A stretch of 64,000 bases of DNA from Aphanomyces cochlioides (Eukaryota; Oomycota; Saprolegniomycetes; Saprolegniales; Verrucalvaceae): assembly GCA_019828595.1 (NCBI GenBank), contig JAHQRK010000033.1, positions 434,001-498,000 of the forward strand, given 5' to 3'. The notes beneath the pieces were generated by a model, which worked only from the letters and a program-made list of their open reading frames with translations, did not search any database and was not told the DNA's origin. How positions within the stretch are numbered: the first letter of the stretch is position 1; the number at the start of each line of letters is the position of its first letter. Shown here one piece after another: positions 19,758-29,898 of the stretch. Both the position numbers and the translations under genes were made by a program.

Positions 19758-21041
19758 TCAGTCATACTTGTTGTCAGGTGACGTGCAGATCGCACATGCC
19801 TTGAAGCAATTGTTCTCGGGATGACCCATCTTGTTGCACATCGTACAGAAAACGTTCGACCAGCATTGCCCATCAATGGAGTAATGTTCTCGCCCACATT
19901 CACCGCAATGGATACGCTTCGCCATGCTGTTGTTTCTCCCGAGCGCGTAGATCTCCGCTTGATATTGGTCAGACCAAAGATAAGGAGGCGAAGCATAAGA
20001 GAGCGAAACATAAGAAGGCGGCACCCGGGGAGAGTCTGGGCCTTCATCCATAAATTGCACATTGCTCTTCTTGGCTTTGACTCTGTCACTGATGGGGATG
20101 GTACCGGCGTTTTGTTTTGGGGGCAACGCGTCCGCACGGAACTTGGTCTTCGTGGCATTGGCAAGTTGGCGGTCCAGATAGGACTCCAGATTATCAATCG
20201 ACACAAATTGTTGCTGGCGGATGACAGTACCCAACGCAGTATCCAGGAGGGAATTGGCAAAACGGTCGATGTGGTCGTCCAGAATACTGCGGCTACGTCG
20301 ATAGTCCAACCGAATGTTGATGGCGGCAGCATTGGGCCTAACGTAGTAATCCTTCACATGCTCACCAGGTCGCTGTGTCATGTTGTAATAGACAGCTTCC
20401 TTGGACACGCGGCTGCGCACATATTCTCGCCGAAATCGAGCTCGCAAGTTCGGCCAGGACGCCTTGTAGCTGGGGTCTAGTTGACTCACCCAATCTTGCA
20501 CGGACTTTGCCGTATGTAACTTGAAGCGTCGGAGCGTTTCAACATCGCTCCATCCACAAGAAAAGGCGGTTTCCTCGAAACGGCTAAGCCAGGTCGCCGC
20601 AGCATCTCGATCGTCGCGATTGCCATCAAAGACGGGTATCGTTTCGACGGGCATTAGCCGGATTGTATTTGGGTTCTCTTGGAGGATACCCACGGGGGTA
20701 GGATCGTCATCGATCCAATCGTCAAGCTCAGGGGCACGTTGCGTAGTACTCTTCATCATAGTCATGAGCTGTCGGATGAGTTGCTCGTTGTTGGCTTCGA
20801 GCATAGCCATGGTTACCACGGAATGAGGCGTCGTGGCTGTTTCAGAGGGGGATCCAGAGCCATGAGATAGACGTCTAGAACCACCTCGGACCGAAGGATG
20901 GGCTAAGCTAGCAGATTTTAAGCCTTCGCCTTCCTTCGGATACCAAGCCGTGGAAGTCGGCAAATTGCTTCCTTCATTGACTTGGCGCTCACTCGTCGCA
21001 TGTCGCGGCGAGTCTTCCATGTTGTTTGGGTTTGAACTCAT
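19758..21041 (-). CDS. Gypsy Gag polyprotein
   Basis: 427 codons from ATG 21041 (MSSNPNNMEDSP), 28 nt inside the 5' LTR boundary. The first ~125 residues are disordered and S/T/E-rich. A retrotrans_gag-type helical region follows (FDGNRDDRDAAATWLSRF ... QDWVSQLDPSYKASWPNL; about residues 135-260). A CCHC knuckle C-x2-C-x4-H-x4-C (CTMCNKMGHPENNC) sits near the C-terminus after an additional Cys pair (HCGECG). The frame is fully open, in contrast to pol, so Gag could still package this element's RNA. Confidence 0.9.
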   Translation of the reverse strand: MSSNPNNMEDSPRHATSERQVNEGSNLPTSTAWYPKEGEGLKSASLAHPSVRGGSRRLSHGSGSPSETATTPHSVVTMAMLEANNEQLIRQLMTMMKSTTQRAPELDDWIDDDPTPVGILQENPNTIRLMPVETIPVFDGNRDDRDAAATWLSRFEETAFSCGWSDVETLRRFKLHTAKSVQDWVSQLDPSYKASWPNLRARFRREYVRSRVSKEAVYYNMTQRPGEHVKDYYVRPNAAAINIRLDYRRSRSILDDHIDRFANSLLDTALGTVIRQQQFVSIDNLESYLDRQLANATKTKFRADALPPKQNAGTIPISDRVKAKKSNVQFMDEGPDSPRVPPSYVSLSYASPPYLWSDQYQAEIYALGRNNSMAKRIHCGECGREHYSIDGQCWSNVFCTMCNKMGHPENNCFKACAICTSPDNKYD

Positions 21042-21052
21042 AGGAGGCTAAA

Positions 21053-21069
21053 CCCGGTCTGGCGCTCCA
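21053..21069 (-). other. Gypsy primer-binding site candidate
   Basis: TGGAGCGCCAGACCGGG starts two bases after the 5' LTR in element direction. It begins with TGG, complementary to a tRNA CCA end. I cannot assign the primer tRNA from memory. Confidence 0.6.
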
Positions 21070-21071
21070 CT

Positions 21072-21940
21072 TGTGATAGGGGTGAGAGAGATAGAAGGCT
21101 CGCTCGGCACAAGGATAATGGGTATAGTTCTTTGATGTACGGCTTTCGACTCCTATGGGGCGAGGCCAAGCTCAAACAACGTGGGGAAAAGCGGGGGGAA
21201 GATGAACTCGGGGGAGCTCGGGAGGATAAATGAAGTCTTGCTGCCCGACAAGACTGTGCCAAACTTGGGCACGGGTACAGGGCAATACAGGGTGGAAACA
21301 GTACGAGAGGGAAACAGTACAAAGGTCGGCGCACACAGTGTAAGGTACACACAACCGACACAGGACACCGCAGCAGCAAATAAAGACAGTCAGCGGCCCC
21401 AACAACACTTCTTGGCGTAGTCAACTTCACGGTAGTGTAAGTACGATCTCAGTGATCCATACAAAGCAAAAGCGGAAGTTTTTTATCATCATTAACTACA
21501 GATTCTCTACACCTTGTGATTCTGAGCTTCTCCTTGCACTCGTTTCTTTACACTGCTGATTGCTCAAACTCGAGATGGCTGGCCTTCACAGCTCTGAGCC
21601 CACCATTGGCACAAAAGAGGGCTTCATCAGGCCCACATTGGCTGGCATCCTCGTGTTTTCCCAAGCTCCGGGTTGTCGGCGTTCGAGCCGGTGTCGATGA
21701 TCGGTGCTCCATTGTGTCCGAGGTCATGATTGGCTTGTTTCATGTCTTTTGAACCTGAATGGTGGTTCGAGATCATGACCCAGGTCGCATCTTCGCTTGG
21801 AGCGGATGCTCGTCTTTCCTTGTACTTGGCCTCATCGTGTTCTCGTCGGCTAAGTTGGGACTTCAACTGAGCGAAAACATCCTTCGCTGTCCGATCTTCA
21901 CCTCATTCATGTCTTCTATCTTGAGATTTTCTTTCTCACA
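21072..21940 (-). repeat. 5' LTR of the gypsy element
   Basis: 869 bp, same length and nearly the same sequence as 10628-11496. In element direction it lies immediately upstream of the PBS and gag. Confidence 0.9.
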
Positions 21941-22926
21941 CAACTAACATTGTTCACATTCCTTTGGATCTTCTCCTTCTCTTTGGCTTTGGGCCTGGCT
22001 TAGTCGAGGATTTTGTCGGATCGCAAGTCACAGGGGCCAATGACTGGGTATTCCGTAGCAAATTTTGTGGTGGTAGCGGGGTTAAATGGCCACTGTAAAT
22101 TGCCCTGAACGATGCAATGGAATATTTCTCGTCGTACAAAGTGAAAGGATCCATGCCTATTGAATTCAAACATGCCACAGCATGAATGCATGGCCTCTTT
22201 CTGTCAAACCACAAGCGGCATTGCCAGGTGTTAGCATCCAGATCAACAAGGCGCCAAAGGTGCTGATTTGTCGTCTCAGAATCGTAATACATGGTCAAGA
22301 ACGTTTTGCCAGGATTAACCACTTCAATCTAAAATACGGTAACTCAATCATATCAGACGAGCATACTGCAATCTTTTTTGATTTCGTGCTCATGACACCG
22401 AGCAGTTTTTGCTGCACAGGAGTAAGGCCGTCGTCAGGCCACGATACACAAGCATCTCTAGTACAGTAGTGTGACATGTATTCATTCGCGTCCTACCGTC
22501 TTTTGTTGATATTCTTCAATAAGTGTAACATGTTCAAAAAATGCAAGGTCACAGCGTCAGAACTGCGAACTTCTTCACCAATCCAATTGTTCGCGGATTC
22601 GGCGAGGTTAGATGTTACATTATCGAATGTTGCACGGGGAAATGCATACATATCCCAGTGCTCTAGCGGGATTTGCCTCAAATATTCCCCCCGCATCTAT
22701 GAACAAATTGTCGGATTGAGCATAAAAAGTCAATAGCATACATGAATTCATCGAAGTCTTTCGTGTATGCGTTCAAATGTTTCGACACTGTCGGATCTAG
22801 CAAGTTTGTATATTGTTGCAACTTGGTCGTCAGGAAGTCGCAGTCCATTTATGTTTGCTACAATGTGACGCATATAATCTCTGTGAGGTACATCAGGGCA
22901 CACATTGGAGCACGCCTGAATTAGAC

Positions 22927-23161
22927 CTAACAAAGAATTTATCAGTCACTTCGTGTACATATTGGTATAAGTCATTCAACTATAATGGTAAAGTATTCAA
23001 ATGTAAAATACAATACAAAACAAAAAAACAAATCATTCTAGCACATAACTGTATTCAGCAGAATGTGCCCATAAAAATCAATGAATGCCAGCACCTGACG
23101 GTACACAACAGAATAAATCAATAGTGACTTGAATATATCGACATATAACATGTACATTTAC
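22927..23161 (-). other. Intron in the MULE transposase (235 bp)
   Basis: The donor GTAAATG follows the codons for SDRQK; the acceptor ...TTTGTTAG precedes those for LIQACSN. Joining them gives SDRQKGLIQACSN, the typical uninterrupted MULE sequence. The intervening sequence is AT-rich with stops in every frame. Confidence 0.78.
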
Positions 23162-23389
23162 CTTTTTGACGATCTGATATAACAACCGAGTCTGCTCCAA
23201 GAATGCCTGAGCACCTCAATACCATGTCCAGTGAACGGCGTTTTCGACAGGGACAATAGCTATGCCTACGAGAGGTAAGATGTGCCTCCAAATCAACTGA
23301 ACCTAGCACAATAACGTGATTATTTGGATCTTTTGCTGCAGCAACGAGGAGTGTTCCATTAGTGTTCATTAGGTCATTGAGATGAATTC

Positions 23390-23430
23390 CTACCAATGAT
23401 TTGATAACAAATAATATATTTTGCACGCAC
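23390..23430 (-). other. Short intron in the MULE transposase (41 bp)
   Basis: The donor GTGCGTGC interrupts the first catalytic motif (IDG) and the acceptor ...TTGGTAG precedes IHLNDLMN. Joining gives IDGIHLND in frame. At 41 nt it is very short, so an alternative is a small insertion. Confidence 0.55.
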
Positions 23431-24276
23431 CATCAATTGCAATGACGTTTTGGCAATAAACAAAAGCGGAAATACAAAACGACGGGATGGAAACACTTCT
23501 GTAGAAATGACCACAAAGTGTCTCGACATCTGCGAGTGAGCCAGGATTAGCATCGGCAACTTGGTGTAAATAGTGTTCAAGTTTCTCGAACGAAGCGTCA
23601 ACATTTCCATATATGGACCGGACCAACTCACATTTTGCTTTGCTTGCACTCGAAGTTGAGATATGATTTGTCCATGCTCCCGCTGAAAGAGGTCGATGAT
23701 GAACTGTCCCGTGAGATGTCTTGGGTCTGTGGTAAACTTGTCAGTGTACTTTTGAAGTGTTTCCAATATCTACTCGTTGCGTAAGTTAAATCACAATTTA
23801 GATCACACAATACTATAACGAATCGGTATGCAAATGTATTAAGCACAACAGATAAGTATATACTCATAACATATATAGATAACTGCAAATAACAGAAGAT
23901 AACAGTAAAACTCAGTTCATATCAGCCGAAATTGTTTGTACACCATAAACAGACGTGCAACGTACTGTGTCATCTGTCAGGGTGATGTCTTGCTGATTTT
24001 CCTTGAAACAAAGGCTGGCTATGCATGAGATTCATGCCTGTGATCATGACCGAACCGTCCTTCTTCTTGTTCGCACGCACAAAGAACTCGCAGTGAGATG
24101 CCCACTGAGACAATCGATAGATTTGTCGCCCATAACATAATCAATTCCGTGGAGAAGCACAATTTTGGGAGATTAAGATATGTCAGGTCGGTTTTTGATC
24201 AACTCAGCCTAGAGCAAGGCTTCCACGTTGCAAAAAAATACCGAAGTGCGGCTGACGCTCGTTGGATATGCACTGG

Positions 24277-24333
24277 TAATTATCCGGAATCCCCGAGAGC
24301 GGGTGTCCCACACCCGCTGCCGGGGAATTCCTC
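24277..24333 (-). repeat. MULE right terminal inverted repeat
   Basis: A 57-bp inverted copy of 9206-9286 without the extra central bases; it is itself a near-palindrome. The transposase N-terminus lies about 170 bp inside it. Confidence 0.78.
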
Positions 24334-24343
24334 TGCATCCAAA

Positions 24344-24640
24344 TGCACAAAGGACGCGACCAATGAGGCTATTTAAGAGCATTTCTAGGGCAAAAAATAT
24401 CCTATTTGGATTGTGAATACCGCCTTATCAGACGAACATATTCCGTCGTGACAGGATGAGCCAATTACACATTAGTTGAAGGAAAAAGCAAATTTGGGTG
24501 TGGTAGGAGGAACATCCTGTTTTAAACCCAATCAATCCTATTTTGACCAAAATATTGAATCCGTTTAGGACAATTTGATCCTAGACTAAGGAATATTCGT
24601 CCTAATTTTAAGGAAATTATGCACGACAAGACTTATCATG
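24344..24640. other. No gene seen
   Basis: Flank of the MULE right end. AT-rich, with no recognisable coding or repeat structure. Confidence 0.5.
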
Positions 24641-24643
24641 ATA

Positions 24644-25003
24644 TCATACATTATGCAGGACCTCAGCGATAATATCGCCAAAAAAACATTGGAGGGAGCC
24701 TACGTTCGACTGCATGATGGAACCAATAACTTCTGAAGCTCCCTCAACAGGTAAATCCTCATCAGAGTCATCACAGCTACACTCCTCTAGAATGAAATCA
24801 CACTCCCTGAAGCCCTTCACGATCGTTTCGGCCGTCAGGTAGTCCCAGGACTCGTTCGCCCACTCGACCATCGATTTGCGGCTCGGCGCTACGAGCTTGC
24901 GACCCCCTTCATGGTCTGGATGAAACGCAATATCAGTTTGTGGATGGAGCCACAACAATGAAAGAGGCTTATATCGTGCTGCTTTCAACTTAACACAAAC
25001 CAA
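24644..25003 (-). pseudogene. C-terminal fragment of a pogo/DDE_1 transposase
   Basis: The segment KSMVEWANESWDYLTAETIV followed by GFRECDF is the conserved end of DDE_1 transposases, where a W-x(n)-I-V-x-G/S-F-x-x-C pattern occurs. An acidic tail follows (EECSCDDSDEDLPVEGASEV). The catalytic core is missing and no terminal repeats are identified, so this is a remnant. Confidence 0.65.
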
Positions 25004-25049
25004 ATACCGGTAGAAGGGTGGATGGTATTGAATTTTTAAAAGAATATCA

Positions 25050-25475
25050 CATCCTGAAGTGGGATTGGAGAAAAACTACATTGGACACATTTTTGGCAGA
25101 GTTTAGAGATGTGATCCGCCACATGAAGGCTGCACAAATTGAGGAAACCTCCGAGCATCAAATGTAAAATTGTTATCCATAATGCCGAAAAATTACGTAC
25201 TTTATCACATCTTATCATGGAGGGAGACGTCGAAGAGCGCACTGTTCCTATTGCCACTAGTAATTTGTTGGCAGAGTACAAGCATTTACAAAACGAGAGA
25301 GTACAACAATCAAACAGGAAGCAATATGGCGGTGAACTAGTCGCGCGTGAACTAAGTCGCCAAGGATGAAGATAAAAAAAGAAAGATAAATGCAATAATT
25401 GTGGAAAGCTTGGAAATTGGGCCAGAGTTTGCCACTTGCAAAATTGAGTCAAAATCCTCAAGCAGCAAATGTAAA
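25050..25475 (+). pseudogene. Copia Gag fragment with a decayed zinc knuckle
   Basis: Across changing frames I read FLAEFRDVIRHMKAA, then KLLSIMPKNYVLY, then TVPIATSNLLAEYKHLQNE, and finally CNNCGKLGNWARVC. This order is that of Copia Gag (UBN2-type) followed by its CCHC knuckle, here with the His replaced by Asn. Several frameshifts and no pol show a short dead remnant. It ends just before the TIR of the next pogo element. Confidence 0.62.
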
Positions 25476-25490
25476 TGCTATAATGAATAC

Positions 25491-27102
25491 AGTAGACTCT
25501 CTATTAGATCCGCACCCTCCAGCACGGGGTTGGAATAACAAGTGCGGAGTTAATGTTCAATCATAATTAAAATACAAAAAAATGTAAAGCTGCAATGACC
25601 ACCAGTTTTGCTTGAGTACAGTATTGACATGGTGCAAGGGGGTGGCTGCCGCTTGACAGAGCTTGAGTGGTTGTCCATCATTGATGTGCTTTCGGGGACG
25701 AGAGTGCGATCAATTCGAGCCATCGCTCGGGCATATGCGGTGGATGTGGCTGCCATCAGACAGCTGTGGAAGAAGCGCGACGTTGTGCAGCAGCGAACGG
25801 AAGGTGTACCTCCACCTGTCCTGGCAAACCGAAAACGTTTCAAAGCGGCTGCTTTGGTCGAGATGGAGACCAAGCTTCTAGCCTGGCTTGTGAAAATGCG
25901 CAAACTCAAGCTCTCAGTGGCCCCATACATCTTGTCAATAAAGGCGCTGATGTTTGCCGAGTCTCTCGGTGTCCAACCTGACGAATTTGTCGCCTCGTCG
26001 GGTTGGCTACAGAAATTTCGTCGTCGACATCACGTCCAGTCTTCGAATCTGATGTTGGCCTAGAGAATTCTGATTTACTCGAGCAGCTCGAGAACTTGTC
26101 AGGCATTGTTACACTCTACAAGCCAAGTTGTGTATTTAACATGGACGAGACTGGTCTTTTCTATCGTGCCTTCCCTCGATGCACGCTGCTTGGCCCCGAT
26201 GAAGAACCTGCGACAACTCGTGGTCGAAAGACTCCCAAACATCGTGTTACAGTCATTGTCTGCTCAAATGCTGATGGGTCAATCAAAGTGCCTTGCACAG
26301 TCGTTGGAAGGGCGAAACGTCCTGCTTGTATTATCGGTGAAGAATGGCCGACTCCATATTTGCAACAGAACAAGGCGTGGGTTGATTCAGAAGTGTGCCG
26401 GACTTGGTTTGAAACTGTGTTTGTTCCGTGCGTCCGCTCAGTGACAAGCGATCCTGTTTTACTTATCATTGACAATGTTCCAGGCCACTTTGACGCATAC
26501 GACCACAATGGTGTACGAGTCTGTTTCCTTCCGCCAAACTGCACTGCTTGGCGTCAACCATGTGATCTCGGCGTCATTGCCGCTTTTAAAAAGCGGTACA
26601 AATACTTGTTGTTACGAGATGTTCTCGCTTTCCATGACCTTGATGCAAATGAACGTGAGATGCTTGAAGACGCGGCGAAAAAGAAGTGACCAGGAGCAGC
26701 AGGCGTGAAGGATGGTCGTCCAGCAAACGTCTTTGACGCTGCGAGGTATTCGAAGGCTGCTTGGGACAATGTTTCAACTTCGACAGTGAAAAATGCATTC
26801 ATTAAGGCTGATATAGGAGTCGACTACTCAAATACTGATTATGTCATTTGCGGAGAGCCTTCCAATGATGAAGAACTGTGTGCACTTGTCGAAAACCATG
26901 GCCTTGATGTGAACGAAGTTGATCGCTATGTTCATTGTGATGACCGGGATGCCGAAGAATACATCGTATCGGTAATGGAGGAAATGAGTCTTTAAAATTT
27001 CTTGGGTATTCGTTTTTTATTATAAATCTCGGCACGATATTTTGGGTGAAATCATCAGCTAATGCGGAGTTAGTGGGCGCGGAGGTACTGGAGAGTTTAC
27101 TG
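25491..27102 (+). mobile_element. pogo-family transposon with a degenerate transposase
   Basis: 1612 bp with imperfect TIRs (left CAGTAGACTCTCTATTAGATCCGC; right, reversed, CAGTAAACTCTCCAGTACCTCCGC) and TA duplications at 25489-25490 and 27103-27104. It contains one broken transposase gene and is unrelated in detail to the pogo element at 13399. Confidence 0.87.
25629..26995 (+). pseudogene. DDE_1 (pogo/Tigger) transposase, frameshift plus in-frame TGA
   Basis: The first frame (ATG 25629) carries the N-terminal HTH (IRAIARAYAVDVAAIRQLW) and a second helical DNA-binding domain ending WLQKFRRRH. A frameshift near 26050 leads to the catalytic core: NMDETGLFYR, VLLIIDNVPGH and LPPNCTAWRQPCDLGVI (DDD triad). 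An in-frame TGA at 26687-26689 precedes a C-terminal segment (AWDNVSTSTVKNAFIKADI) and an acidic tail to 26995. Family order and length are otherwise normal. Confidence 0.88.
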
Positions 27103-27104
27103 TA

Positions 27105-27477
27105 GAGAAGACTACCTTTTTGGAGCTAATGATAGCAGCGATCCTCATCGAGTTATCATGGACTGGTGATGTTAATGCGATGTTTGATTGCAAACCGCAT
27201 TATCATTTTAGATGGTCGAAGATCAAATATTTCTCGAAAATAAAAATTGAGATTGCTTAGCGAAACGACACTATTACCATTCAGGAAGTGTTTAGTATCC
27301 AAAACACGTTAATGTCTGTCGTGAAAATATTATCAATTCCAGTCAAATTTGGACTCAACTGTCGCTTGGACAAATCAACGGAAAATCGACTAAGGCAGCA
27401 TCACATTCGATTATTATATAGTATTCAAATACAAAGAGCTTTCGCTCACATCCTGTTTGAGACGATGATTCTCAGCC
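27105..27477. other. No gene seen
   Basis: AT-rich stretch upstream of the Tc1-like transposase. I could not find a terminal inverted repeat that would mark the left end of that element. Confidence 0.45.
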
Positions 27478-28457
27478 ATGTTACATGCATCAAGAAACAC
27501 AGTCATGCATGCCCTGTGTGCCGTCTATTACCTGGGAATGAAGAGACAAGACGTTGCGCGAATATTCCACAAGTCCGTCACGACAATCTCGAACTGGGTT
27601 AGCAGATATGAAGCCACAGGAGACCACCTCCGCGTAAACGGCCATCACACGAATGGATTTTCGGGTGAAGAGAAGGCATGGATCATCCGCTTCTACGAAT
27701 CTTTCCCGATGTCATTCCTGGACGAGGCCAAAAAGGCTTTTGAAATCCATTTCAAGCGCCCGATATCGATCTCCACTGTTTGGAGAATCATACACAGTTA
27801 TGGTTTAACGTGGAAAGTCCTTGAACGACGCGCGATCCACATCAAGGAGAACAACATTGTGAGGTTCTTTGAGGAGCTCAGCTCAATTGACTGGTCTCAT
27901 TGGAATTTACAATTTCTGGATGAAGTTAGCTTTGATTCACGAGGAATGTTGAGAAAACGGGGCTACGCACTCAAGGGAAAAAACTCTGTTTTCGCGGCGA
28001 GTTTGAAAGGACCCCGCGCGTGTCGCTCTTATGCTTCCTTGATATCAACGGCTTTGTGGAGATTTTTGATACCGAAGGCACTTTTGACCGTGCAAAATTC
28101 GTCGAAAATTGCATGTTGCATGCACGAAATATCCAACGCTATCCTGGCCGCGGCTCTGTATGGATTCTTGATGGGGCAGCTATCCATTGCCACCCTGATA
28201 TCATATAATTGCTCAGATCACTGGGCATCGTACCGATCTTTTTGCCAGCTTATTGCGCATTTTTCAACCCAATTGAATTTGCCTTCGGTATCGTGAAGAA
28301 AGCTTTTCGTCGTGAATATGCCGGCAGCAAGACGAGAGATTTATCGCTTTACAATTTGTCAATCATGCAGAGATTCAAAAATTTCAACATGGCAAAAACG
28401 TTTGAGCATTGTGGATTTTCAGTTGGAGGTCGCTTTAATCCGTCTCATCGTCTCTGA
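27478..28457 (+). pseudogene. Tc1/IS630-like (DDE_3) transposase, one frameshift, one stop
   Basis: About 325 codons. The N-terminal HTH is at GMKRQDVARIFHKSVTTISN, followed by a second HTH-like region ending SISTVWRIIHSYG. The catalytic residues lie in FLDEVSFD, VWILDGAAIH and NPIEFAFG (Asp, Asp, Glu). A frameshift occurs near 28010 (just after SLKGPR) and a TAA at 28206 where an amino acid is expected (HPDII stop LLRSLG). The ends of the transposon were not found. Confidence 0.82.
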
Positions 28458-28574
28458 TGAAATCATCGTGAAAGGAAATCTAGGACTAGACGATGCACTG
28501 CTAGGTATTGTGGAATGCGGATCTGCAAATGAAACGAATTGATTAGATAAACTTAATGAACCTTGATATCGCTT

Positions 28575-29636
28575 TCATTCCTCAAAATGGTCTATATCGG
28601 CGGTATTGGGAATCAAATGAATAGTGCTTTGCAGGAGTGGATCATAAGCTTGTGCCGACGGCTGAATATCTGCGAGAAATCCCGCTATCATTCGTTTCTT
28701 TGTGTCCATTGTCTTGATCGCATTATCCAAGCGTCGAGAAACATCGCAAACAGCCTCCTTGAGAACCACAAGCTCATTTAAGCACGACTGAACGACATCG
28801 CCCGACAAATGCAAGTTTTGTTGCAGCTGCTCCAGACGCTCTTCTCCTCCTTGGCCCACACGTTCAAATAAGTGTAGCATATGCGAAGGTGGCGGTTGTT
28901 GGATCAAACTATCATGCTGATATAGGGGCCTTTTCAGAATTCCAGAAGCCCACATTCCCCAAGTTGCTTCGTATGCTCGAAATATATGCGACCATGTCTC
29001 CTTCAATTTAGACACAGTCGATTGATGCATGGCCTCGGCAGCTGCGCCCGCTCGGTCACGTGATGGTACTTGAATGCATTGTTCTTGAAATTGTTGCAAG
29101 TCGGCAGCATTATTCAAGTGATTGCCCCATTTGAAAATGATCACCGTGAAGGTTCGGCTCAAGTGATCTTGCAAGTATTTCTGAGCCAAAGCGTTGGAGG
29201 TTGGCTTGAACGGATTTCTCCCCATTTTAATTGATATAAATGTTTCAAAGTCGTTGAGAGAAGGCTCGTCCTCTGACATCGACCATTGTCGAGGTTCTCC
29301 AACATAAGTTGCCTGTTTGTCCATATGAGATACGCAGTGCTCAAAAAGTTTGGCTTTCATAGCTTCCCAGCTCGCTGCCTCGAAGATGTGTGGAGGCAGC
29401 CGTTTGCCGCTATGATCTCTTGCCATTACCGTTTCCTTGACAAAAATTTCTGCGCTCATCTTGAAGAGAAGATTGACGGGGGTCGTTGAGTCAGAAATTG
29501 GAGAAGGAGGCCTCGGGGATGAGCATGCATCGTATTGATTGATGCTCCTTGCCAGTGGTGTGGGTCTTGGGCTTCCCGTGGATGAGATCGAACTGTGTCG
29601 GGAAGCGCCGATGACTTCTTGTCCTTCGTCAAGCAT
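28575..29636 (-). CDS. Unrecognised 353-aa protein
   Basis: A fully open frame of 353 codons from ATG 29636 (MLDEGQEVIGASRHSS). The first ~60 residues are S/P-rich and look disordered. A globular middle with several Trp residues follows (EAASWEAMKAKLFEHC, RQWSMSEDEPSLNDFETF, IIFKWGNHL). The C-terminal ~100 residues (about 245-340) are Leu-rich and helical, probably coiled coil. I recognise no family. It converges on the broken Tc1 transposase; it could be a second ORF of an unidentified TE, or a host gene fragment. It has stayed open while its neighbours decayed. Confidence 0.5.
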   Translation of the reverse strand: MLDEGQEVIGASRHSSISSTGSPRPTPLARSINQYDACSSPRPPSPISDSTTPVNLLFKMSAEIFVKETVMARDHSGKRLPPHIFEAASWEAMKAKLFEHCVSHMDKQATYVGEPRQWSMSEDEPSLNDFETFISIKMGRNPFKPTSNALAQKYLQDHLSRTFTVIIFKWGNHLNNAADLQQFQEQCIQVPSRDRAGAAAEAMHQSTVSKLKETWSHIFRAYEATWGMWASGILKRPLYQHDSLIQQPPPSHMLHLFERVGQGGEERLEQLQQNLHLSGDVVQSCLNELVVLKEAVCDVSRRLDNAIKTMDTKKRMIAGFLADIQPSAQAYDPLLQSTIHLIPNTADIDHFEE

Positions 29637-29898
29637 AGTGATCTTTGGAAAATGCCAAAGGGATTGGATGAAACCACGTCAATTGACAAAATATAATTGG
29701 TTAGTCGATTGCTCGTCGATTTGCCTGTCGCTATTCGATTCGACTACCCAGTCCAATTTCGAATCGAATGAATAGTAATAATGCTGATCACAACAAAGAC
29801 AATATGGAAGTTATTTTCAATGCTAATCAAAATTGTTCTTGTGAAAAATGGTACAAGTCTATTAACTGCGACGTTTGACTCCGTGTCGAAATTCTATA
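29637..29898. other. No gene seen
   Basis: Short AT-rich spacer containing repeated TCGATT/AATCGA words. No supported feature. Confidence 0.4.

Larger units (their letters stand above)
10628..21940 (-). mobile_element. Ty3/gypsy LTR retrotransposon, defective, with antisense ORFs
   Basis: An 11.3-kb element with two LTRs of 869 bp each, TG...CA ends and a 4-bp TSD. In its own direction (minus strand) it holds the 5' LTR, PBS, gag, a protease region, the start of RT joined abruptly to the integrase C-terminus, and then a ~3.4-kb 3' region whose ORFs lie on the opposite strand. A pogo transposon (13399-15670) sits inside that 3' region. The RT core, RNase H and integrase catalytic core are missing, so it cannot move on its own. 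The near-identical LTRs suggest it moved recently, presumably with help from a complete relative. Confidence 0.9.
21954..24110 (-). pseudogene. MULE transposase, intron-containing, partly degraded
   Basis: Segments in order: an N-terminal DNA-binding part (SQWASHCEFFVRANKKKDGS, about 24100-24030); KYTDKFTTDPRHLTGQF; VRSIYGNVDASFEKL and DANPGSL; a DDE core with VIAIDG, GTLLVAAAKDPNNHV and VVISDRQKG; a helical part with HWDMYAFPRATFDNVTSNLAES; and a C-terminal SWIM zinc finger (WQCRLWFDRKRPCIHAVA). Two GT-AG introns restore the frame: 22927-23161 and 23390-23430. Frameshifts near 23635 and 22720 remain and may be mutations or further introns. It ends in a basic tail at 21954, just beside the gypsy insertion. 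Confidence 0.8.
9206..24333. mobile_element. MULE (Mutator-like element) split by a nested gypsy element
   Basis: The ends are inverted copies of GAGGAATTCCCCGGCAGCGG (left 9206-9286, right 24277-24333). Direct repeats TGCACCCAAA (9196-9205) and TGCATCCAAA (24334-24343) flank them. A 10-bp TSD with one mismatch fits the 9-11 bp duplications of Mutator elements. A MULE transposase is encoded at the right and a zinc-finger ORF at the left, converging on each other. Removing the gypsy element (10628-21944, one TSD included) leaves a MULE of about 3.8 kb. Confidence 0.8.

Noticed and set aside
23118..24416. Short + strand ORFs around the MULE transposase start as a host gene
   Set aside because: The minus strand shows ordered MULE motifs over the same bases; the + strand frames carry none.
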